A DNA stretch of 64,000 bases from Candidatus Vicinibacter proximus (GTDB lineage Bacteria > Bacteroidota > Bacteroidia > Chitinophagales > Saprospiraceae), in contig JADJOE010000003.1 of the NCBI GenBank assembly GCA_016713905.1, positions 1,550,001 through 1,614,000 of the forward strand. Reading direction: 5' to 3'. Both the position numbers and the translations under genes were made by a program. Shown here one piece after another: positions 57,617 through 64,000 of the stretch (positions within the stretch are counted from its first letter, which is position 1; each line of letters opens with the position of its first letter). The notes beneath the pieces are model-generated. The model ran no database searches. It worked only from the letters and a program-made list of their open reading frames with translations, and was not told where the DNA came from.

Positions 57617-58566
57617 TTCTAAAGAATCTCACAAGAAGATCAAATACCGGCCAATTAGTAAATTATCTTTTCAAACAGGAAAAAGATAACAAACCCAAAC
57701 CCGTTCTAAAACATAATTTAAGAAGTCGAACAACCAAAGGCTGGACAAAAGAATTGGATAAAAATTTTGAATTAAGATTAAATAGACGGAAAGACAACAT
57801 CCGCCTTCATCATACAATCATCTCGTTTTCGAACAAGGATAAAAAACAGATCAATACGGAATTGTTAAAGGACATAACCAAAAAATACATCGAACTTCGA
57901 GGCAAAGACAACCTCTATCTCGCTTCATCCCATCATGACAAAGAGCATATTCACCTTCATATAGTTATGTCCTCTACCAAATTAATCACCGGTGAATCCA
58001 ATAGAATTTCAAGGCAGGAATTCAGAGAATTGAAACTCGCTTTGGACGAGTATCAAAAAGTAAAATATCCTGAACTTGTAAATAGCCTGCCTGCTCATGG
58101 GAAATCACAAAAACTCCAGCTTACAGATCCGGAGCAGAAGCTTCAGGATCGGGAAGGAAAATTATCACAAAAGCAAGTGCTTTTGGAAACCGTGCAAACG
58201 GTTTATAGCAGATCCAAATCGCTTGATAATTTTCTTTCTGAGCTAAAATCGGAGGGGTATAATTCTTATAGTAGGGGTGGCAAAATATATGGAGTGGAAG
58301 ATGAATCCGGAAGACATTACCGCTTTAAAACTCTCGGTTTTGACCTCAAGAAGCTGGAGGAAATAGACCGGCAAGCTCAAGAAGAAGCAAGACAACTTCA
58401 AGAGCTTGCCAATCTAAGGGATGCAAAAAATTCGGATCGGGAGCAGGATAATGAAGGGTATGAACGTGAGATTCAAGAGGAAAATGAAGACCAGACTGAA
58501 GACCCAGAATCAGACTATTCAAATGAAGAAACCGAAATACAAGGACAAGATGACGAAGATGGCTAG
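57613..58566 (+). CDS. Relaxase / mobilisation nuclease
   Basis: 317 residues. It starts MILKNLTRRSNTGQLVNYLF, with a candidate nicking Tyr in NYLF. It has the metal-binding histidine motif HHDKEHIHLHIVMSS, typical of MOBP/MOBV-like relaxases. The C-terminal 70 residues are very acidic (EENEDQTEDPESDYSNEE), with no helicase domain. It cuts oriT and stays covalently bound to the transferred strand. Confidence 0.92.
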   Translation: MILKNLTRRSNTGQLVNYLFKQEKDNKPKPVLKHNLRSRTTKGWTKELDKNFELRLNRRKDNIRLHHTIISFSNKDKKQINTELLKDITKKYIELRGKDNLYLASSHHDKEHIHLHIVMSSTKLITGESNRISRQEFRELKLALDEYQKVKYPELVNSLPAHGKSQKLQLTDPEQKLQDREGKLSQKQVLLETVQTVYSRSKSLDNFLSELKSEGYNSYSRGGKIYGVEDESGRHYRFKTLGFDLKKLEEIDRQAQEEARQLQELANLRDAKNSDREQDNEGYEREIQEENEDQTEDPESDYSNEETEIQGQDDEDG

Positions 58567-58590
58567 GGCGGATACTGTTTTGGTGAGTTG

Positions 58591-58648
58591 CAAGATTGCA
58601 TTTCGCCATGGCGATCGCTAATCTGCCATATGGCGAAATGCAATCTTG
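58591..58648. repeat. 19-base perfect inverted repeat after the relaxase (oriT or terminator candidate)
   Basis: Arms CAAGATTGCATTTCGCCAT (58591-58609) and its exact reverse complement (58630-58648) surround a 20-base spacer containing GCGATCGC. It begins 25 bases after the relaxase stop. There is no T run, so an oriT-type or protein-binding role is as likely as termination. Confidence 0.75.
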
Positions 58649-58829
58649 GCGGGAGACCCGCACCCCTTGGTATTGATTCATTGCTTTCGTAGCTATGATA
58701 TAAAATTATTTTGCGCGAATATCCAATATCACCATTTCCTTGGCACTTCAAGTTCTTTGACATTCAAAATTGAAATTTAGAGAGAAAATATTTTTTGTTA
58801 AATTTTATTAACTTATAATTTTTTATAAA

Positions 58830-58837
58830 TATCTTTG
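58830..58837 (+). promoter_or_regulatory. -7 box of the beta-helix gene
   Basis: TATCTTTG fits TAnnTTTG, 79 bases before the ATG at 58916. No TTG lies at the standard distance. Confidence 0.4.
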
Positions 58838-58915
58838 TATGAACGAATTTGGCAAATTCATCATGACACAAATATTTTTCACCAAGTAGTAGTTTTGTTA
58901 CTAAAATACTTATTT

Positions 58916-61876
58916 ATGAAAGCTCTACCCACACCGCTTTTTATCCCGAACAACGGAGTTCAAGAATTATTGCGTTCCTACGATAAATTTCGAATTGTAC
59001 GCATTATTGTAATTTTTTTACTATTCGGAGTTAGAACATTTACACAAAACCTAAATCCATGTGATGAAGCTGACTATCCTTTTACCGGCACACCGGCAAC
59101 AACACTTTGTGAACAATACCCAAATTTTAATTGTAACATTGAAATTGGTGAAGGAACACAAGTCACACATTCTTCACAAATAGGAAGTAGTTATACAGGA
59201 AATGTATGTATAAAGGGTGATTTTTATATAAATAACATATTTACATTTTTGAATTGTGTAATAAAAATTGATCCTGGTGTTTCAATATATGTAGTCTCGC
59301 CACATTCCTTAATTAGTCGTCCTTTTGGAATTAAAGGATCTAAGTTATTTGCATGTACTGAAATGTGGAACGGAATTATATTGTCAAATAATACCACAAT
59401 ATTTACACAAAACTCAATAATCGAAGATGCTTTAACTGCAATTCAGGCTAAAAATACAGTCCATAATACATTGAGTATAGTAAGTACAACATTTAATCGT
59501 GATCTAGTAGGGATCCATTTAGAACAAATAACAGGAACATCTAATGCTCCTATGTTTTATCAATTCAATAGAAACACTTTTTCATGTTCAGCGCCATTAA
59601 ATGGGACAACGGATAAAATTACTTTTGCAGGTATAAAAACAATAAATGTGCCCATGACAATAAACCCTATTATTGAGTCTTATTATAACACATTTCAAAA
59701 AATACAATATGGGATATTTTCTGAAGGCGAAAATACGGTAATAGCTGGTCGATTTTTTAGATTTTTCGAGATAAAAAGAGATGGTATATTTCTCAATGAA
59801 GGATCATTGTTTCTTAAATCATCAACATTTAGAAATTGTGAAGAAAACGGAATTAATATTAACAAAGCTCAAATAATTGATGTAAAAGAAGGAATTAGCT
59901 GTACTATAAATCAAAATTGCCCTGAACGACCATCTATTAAGGGTGTTTATATTAAAGGATTTGCATTAAGCTCAGAAACTCATATTAAACTTTATTTTGT
60001 AGCAGATACAAAGGGTAAGAATACTAAAGTAACAGGAATTCAATTGGACGGCGGCAAGATTGAAGATGGTTCTAATATTGTTATTAGCGGATCTACATTT
60101 AATATTTCTGCAAGATATGGATCTGGAGTATTTTTAAATGGCAATTTCCCGGTGACATCACATTCTGAATTGTACAATAATAATTTTATTACTGGCAATC
60201 CAGATGAAGTAGGTGATATGATTTATGCTTTAAATTTAACGGGGGATAAAAATAATTTAGATATTATTGGCAATAACTTTACAGGGACGGGTTACTGGAA
60301 TTGGGCAATATACGCAAATGGCTCACGTGGTGTTAATAATCAAATCTCCTCTAATTATCTAGAAGGCTCTACCGGGTATTATCAAACTGGAGGAATTAAT
60401 TTTTTTATAGGTCTATATGTTAAGGATTTTCAAAACACTACATACTGTAACAATACAAATAATAATGGCTCAAATAGAGGATACGATTTTTACGGAACAA
60501 ATACAGGAACTGCATTTAAAGAAAATAAAACAATTTTAACTCCTGGTGGATTATTTATTCATACTAATTCGACCATTGGGGGCCAAAAGCATGAAGGAAA
60601 TGAATGGTTTTATTTATTGATAGGTAATACTCTTATTATTGCCGGTAATCATGCAACATGTGAATCACCAGATTACGCTCAGTACAATAGATTTGTTGTG
60701 CATACTCCGCAGAGTGTTCGTAATCCTAATGGTGGTTATTCATATTATTCAAGTTATTATCCCGATAATATTACTCCAAATAGTCCTTTGTATGAATTTT
60801 ATAAAACTGACTTAAATGGAAGTCCTTCGAGTTCATGTGTTCAGGAATTAACTAATCCAGAAGATCCTGAGTTATTGGAAATGCAACTAGCTGATGAAGT
60901 TTATCCATTTCCGGAAAATGATACGGTTACAGAATGGAACCTCAAAAGCTATTTGTATAAGAAATTAAGAAGAGATACAAGTTTACTTAATACTTATTCA
61001 TCTTTTGTAAATTTTCTTTCAGAAAATGAAAATACTAATATCGGCTATTTTTATAATTTGTCAAAAAAGATCGAAGAAGCATTTACTGCGCATGACACAA
61101 TCAAAACACAAAGCAAGTATATCCTCGATGAAATTATAGAAATTGTAGATAGCCTTAGTATAGTTGATAATCAAATCGAAAATGATTCTGATCAAACTTC
61201 AATATTAATTTTAGAATCTTTAAAATTGACTAATATCAACCAAATTATTGATTTACTTAATAATTATTTTTATAGAAATCAAGTTTATAAGACTAATCAA
61301 ATATTAAGATTGGAAGAAGCTGATTTATTGGTTCAATCTATTAATCCCTTGACAACCTTGGAGATAAATGAATATCAAGTAAAACGAACTTACTTAGAAT
61401 TGTTACTGAATAATCAAACTCAACTTAATTCAACGCAAATTCAAATTTTAAAGAATATCGGAGTGCAGTGTCAATCGACAGGTGGACTTGCGGTTATTGA
61501 AGCGTTAACATTATTGCCAGAATGTGAATTACAAATAATGGACCTATGCCCGAATGCCATATTGGCCGATGTAAATCCAATTACTATTGAATTACCAGAA
61601 GAAGAAGAAATGGTAGGTCCTACAGAAAAAAATCGAATACAGTTATCACTTTCAAAATCAACACCCTTGGAGTTTTTTGTTACAATTCCGAATGGTAATA
61701 CAGCACAAGTTTGTGTTTTTGACATTAATGGGAAAGAAGTATTTAAACAAGTTATTTCTACCAATAATCAATCTATTAATCTGGACAATTTAGTTCAATT
61801 TGGTATATATTTCGCCAAAATACAACTAGAAAATGGAAATTTTATTACAGAAAAACTGGTAGTGAATTCTAAATAA
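58916..61876 (+). CDS. T9SS-secreted beta-helix surface protein (island cargo)
   Basis: 986 residues from the ATG at 58916, chosen because the signal segment (FRIVRIIVIFLLFGVRTFTQ) follows with a normal leader; the longer frame to 58835 adds nothing recognisable. A Cys-containing entry domain is followed by a long right-handed parallel beta-helix (about 80-620; rich in N, G and short strands), then a helical acidic region (about 660-880). The T9SS type A sorting domain is last (about 905-986; LEFFVTIPNGNTAQVCVFDINGKEV...GIYFAKI). The plan mirrors the partial chromosomal gene at the left edge of the window. Likely cell-surface adhesin. Confidence 0.88.
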   Translation: MKALPTPLFIPNNGVQELLRSYDKFRIVRIIVIFLLFGVRTFTQNLNPCDEADYPFTGTPATTLCEQYPNFNCNIEIGEGTQVTHSSQIGSSYTGNVCIKGDFYINNIFTFLNCVIKIDPGVSIYVVSPHSLISRPFGIKGSKLFACTEMWNGIILSNNTTIFTQNSIIEDALTAIQAKNTVHNTLSIVSTTFNRDLVGIHLEQITGTSNAPMFYQFNRNTFSCSAPLNGTTDKITFAGIKTINVPMTINPIIESYYNTFQKIQYGIFSEGENTVIAGRFFRFFEIKRDGIFLNEGSLFLKSSTFRNCEENGININKAQIIDVKEGISCTINQNCPERPSIKGVYIKGFALSSETHIKLYFVADTKGKNTKVTGIQLDGGKIEDGSNIVISGSTFNISARYGSGVFLNGNFPVTSHSELYNNNFITGNPDEVGDMIYALNLTGDKNNLDIIGNNFTGTGYWNWAIYANGSRGVNNQISSNYLEGSTGYYQTGGINFFIGLYVKDFQNTTYCNNTNNNGSNRGYDFYGTNTGTAFKENKTILTPGGLFIHTNSTIGGQKHEGNEWFYLLIGNTLIIAGNHATCESPDYAQYNRFVVHTPQSVRNPNGGYSYYSSYYPDNITPNSPLYEFYKTDLNGSPSSSCVQELTNPEDPELLEMQLADEVYPFPENDTVTEWNLKSYLYKKLRRDTSLLNTYSSFVNFLSENENTNIGYFYNLSKKIEEAFTAHDTIKTQSKYILDEIIEIVDSLSIVDNQIENDSDQTSILILESLKLTNINQIIDLLNNYFYRNQVYKTNQILRLEEADLLVQSINPLTTLEINEYQVKRTYLELLLNNQTQLNSTQIQILKNIGVQCQSTGGLAVIEALTLLPECELQIMDLCPNAILADVNPITIELPEEEEMVGPTEKNRIQLSLSKSTPLEFFVTIPNGNTAQVCVFDINGKEVFKQVISTNNQSINLDNLVQFGIYFAKIQLENGNFITEKLVVNSK

Positions 61877-61900
61877 TATTGTATTAATCTATATTTTATT

Positions 61901-63417
61901 GTGTTAAGAATTAGTTCAGATAATTTCATTTTAGTTGTTCTCTTTTTTATTCTTACTTGGCTAACAGTCAAGATAAATATGATTATCAATGGGTAATTGG
62001 TTATGATACTACTGTATCTAAGCAATATGGCAATGGTATCTTATTAAATTTTAATGATGTTCCAGTTAATGTCTCATTGCTAAAAACTATTAATAATTTC
62101 AGTATGGAGGGCTCAAATACAAGTATATGCGATGAAAATGGTAAATTATTATTTTATTCGAATGGTTGTAATGTTTTAGATGCAAGAGGTATGATTATGG
62201 AAAATGGAGATTCTATTAATCCAGGTCTTGTCCAATCTAGCCACTGCCCAAGTGGAAATCCAGCCTCTCAAGGTGTTATAGCATTACCTGCACCAGGAAG
62301 TAAAAACCTTTATTATCTTTTCAATTTGGATTTAGATATACCCTATTTTATGATGCCTCAATATGTTGGAATAGCCCCAGAAAGGATTTATTACTGCATG
62401 ATTGATATGTCCTTAAATTCTGGCTTCGGGAAAGTTGTATTAAAGAATCAAATTGCATTAAAGGATACTTTTGGGCGCTCAAATTTGCAAGCTACGAAAC
62501 ATGCTAATGGTATTGATTGGTGGCTAATTGCCCCAAAATCACATACAAATTGTTATTTTCTAACCTTATTAAGTTCAGCAGGAATTCAACCCAGTGTTTT
62601 AAAATGTTCAGGAGAAGATTTTAATGATGCTGATCTTCAAGGTCAAGCCGTATTTTCGCCTGATGGAAAAAAGTTTATTCGGTTTCTTCCAAGAAATGGC
62701 CTTAATATATATGATTTTAATAATGAAACAGGAGATTTGACAAGCCCTGTTAGGATTTCTTTTGATCAAGATACATTTCATGTTGCAGGAGTTGCAGTTT
62801 CAGCAAATTCTAGATATTTATATGCATCCGCACTAAAAAAAATATATCAATTTGATCTCCATGCAAGTGATGTAGAAGCAAGTAAATTATTGATAGGAGT
62901 ATGGGATGGATACGCAGACCCTTATCCAACAGTTTTCTATTTGTCAGCATTGGCGCCTGATGGAAAAATATATATAGCAGGAACGAGTACACATAACTAT
63001 TTACATATCATTCATCAACCAAATTGCCAAGGTCAGAATTGTAAATTTGAACAAAGGGGCTTAAAACTACCTGGATATAATTTCATTTCTATTACAAATA
63101 TCCCACATTATAGATCTCAAAACATAACTCTTCCATGTGATTCCATAATGGTTTCAAGTAAAGGGATTAATAATTCAACCTCAGTATTTTTGTATCCCAA
63201 TCCCGCACAAGAATATATAATAATAGATGCTGAAAATAAATTGCCAGAAGCAACAATTGAAATTTACGATCTTTTAATGAGAAGGATTATACATAGAAAA
63301 ATAACTGAAAATATTGTAAAAATTGATTTAAAGAATATTGAAAATGGAATTTATACACTATTAGTAAAATCGAATGATGCAATAATTGCTGTTGAGAAAA
63401 TAATTATTGAAAAGTGA
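61901..63417 (+). CDS. T9SS-secreted beta-propeller protein (N-terminal frameshift)
   Basis: About 500 residues. From TTG at 61957 the main frame has repeated propeller strands (QGVIALPAPGSKNLYYLFN, GQAVFSPDGKKFIRF, AGVAVSANSRYLYAS, LSALAPDGKIYIAG) and a T9SS type A tail (SVFLYPNPAQEYIIID...GIYTLLVKS). It lacks a signal peptide. Another frame from GTG at 61901 gives a perfect one (MLRISSDNFILVVLFFILT), and one added base near the GG at 61959-61960 joins them as ...ILTWANSQDKYD. The true start is therefore probably 61901, with a one-base error or mutation. 81 bases separate the main-frame start from the beta-helix gene, so they may be co-transcribed. Confidence 0.78.
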
Positions 63418-63575
63418 ATTTAAATGCTAAAAAGCTATTATAATTCAACAAATTAAATAAGCGGTTAGCTACCCTGCAGAACGAATTTAAGAAAAACTAT
63501 TCTTTCTCCTCTATCTCTAATGAACAAAAGTATTTAAGTAGTTTTTTTTATTAGAAATCTGAGAAAGTATTCTTC
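63418..63575. other. Short gap before the integrase, no gene seen
   Basis: AT-rich DNA between the convergent propeller and integrase genes. No clear terminator or attachment site was recognised. Confidence 0.5.
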
Positions 63576-64000
63576 TTAGAAATTAATAACGGAATCCAAT
63601 GCCTCGTCAGCGTCTTTAGTTATGAAATTAGATTGGTATCCAATTGTTGTAGTTATTGATGTATGTCGATATAGTTTTTGAAGCATCTGAATTGGAATCC
63701 GATCTCCAGAAAGATTACCGAAAGTATGCCGAGCAATATGCATGGTGAGTTTTTTATTAATGTCTAGTTCAAAGGCGAGCTTCTGCAACGCTTCATCTAT
63801 AGTCTTTGTAGCATTAGAAATTTTCTTCTGCACTTCAAACAAATCGGACTGATTACGGACATTCTCCAGATTTGAAAAAACGAATCCGGTTTTATTTTTC
63901 GTCTTGGGCTTATAAAAAGTCAAAATTATTGAGGCCTTTTCTGGTATTTTTAAAGAGCCCCCTTTTGCGTTTTTACCCATAGTATAGGTTAGTCTGCCAT
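63576..64000 (-). CDS. Tyrosine recombinase/integrase (partial, 5' end off the right edge)
   Basis: The frame is open to the window edge (GRLTYTMGKNAKGGSLKIPEKA), so an ATG at 63980 is internal. The C-terminal catalytic part shows HIARHTFGNLSG (H-x-x-R), LYRHTSITTTIGYQ (H and nucleophile Tyr). The upstream Arg box lies outside the window. This is the phage-integrase family common on Bacteroidota integrative elements. With tRNA-Leu and the excisionase-like gene at the left, it supports an island spanning from about 27.2 kb to beyond 64 kb. Confidence 0.9.
   Translation of the reverse strand, partial: GRLTYTMGKNAKGGSLKIPEKASIILTFYKPKTKNKTGFVFSNLENVRNQSDLFEVQKKISNATKTIDEALQKLAFELDINKKLTMHIARHTFGNLSGDRIPIQMLQKLYRHTSITTTIGYQSNFITKDADEALDSVINF

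Overview
The window comes from a Bacteroidota genome, most likely the Saprospiraceae side of the phylum. The left third encodes very large secreted proteins with SdrD-like B, DUF11, HYR and dockerin-like modules that end in type IX secretion (T9SS) sorting domains. Start regions lack strong Shine-Dalgarno sequences. One promoter matches the Bacteroidota consensus exactly (TTG, 19 bases, TAnnTTTG). The assignment rests on architecture and signals, not on a database search.

Positions 1-27.2 kb look chromosomal. They hold a partial PKD/beta-helix surface protein, a 4,432-residue T9SS giant, a frameshifted shorter paralogue of it, a uridine kinase/nucleoside transporter divergent pair, and a compact mnmA-lipoprotein-rimM operon. 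tRNA-Gly(GCC) and tRNA-Leu(UAA) follow, each with its own terminator.

From just after tRNA-Leu to the right edge the DNA is visibly more AT-rich and accessory in content. It reads as an integrative, mobilisable or conjugative island at or near tRNA-Leu. It has an excisionase-like HTH at its left end and a tyrosine recombinase running off the right edge. In order it carries: small regulators, a RuvC-like protein, a YegP-like protein, a duplicated winged-helix/serine-recombinase cassette, an orphan PemK toxin, a LexA-like regulator with a clear operator, a large helicase-nuclease (candidate defence gene, frameshifted), and a VirD4-like ATPase with an in-frame stop. Next comes a grasp-with-spasm RiPP (graspetide) locus, then RadC and ArdC genes. 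A mobilisation block follows (coiled-coil membrane protein, vWA-like lipoprotein, small membrane protein, coupling protein, MobC-like protein, relaxase), and finally two T9SS cargo genes.

The most interesting part is the RiPP locus (40.5-50.2 kb). Precursor peptide, ATP-grasp maturase, SPASM maturase, a C39-peptidase ABC exporter and an HlyD adaptor are all present. About 873 bp containing the precursor is duplicated almost perfectly 2,165 bp away. Remnants show that a DUF6624-like secreted protein and an XRE regulator were part of the same duplicated unit, which suggests they belong to the system.

Several genes are broken by single-base indels, mostly in homopolymers (3.34, 20.43, 21.52, 22.49, 25.05, 33.57 kb; also 61.96 kb at a GG pair), and one by a TGA (40.29 kb). 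The homopolymer cases look more like long-read consensus errors than decay, but only reads can decide.
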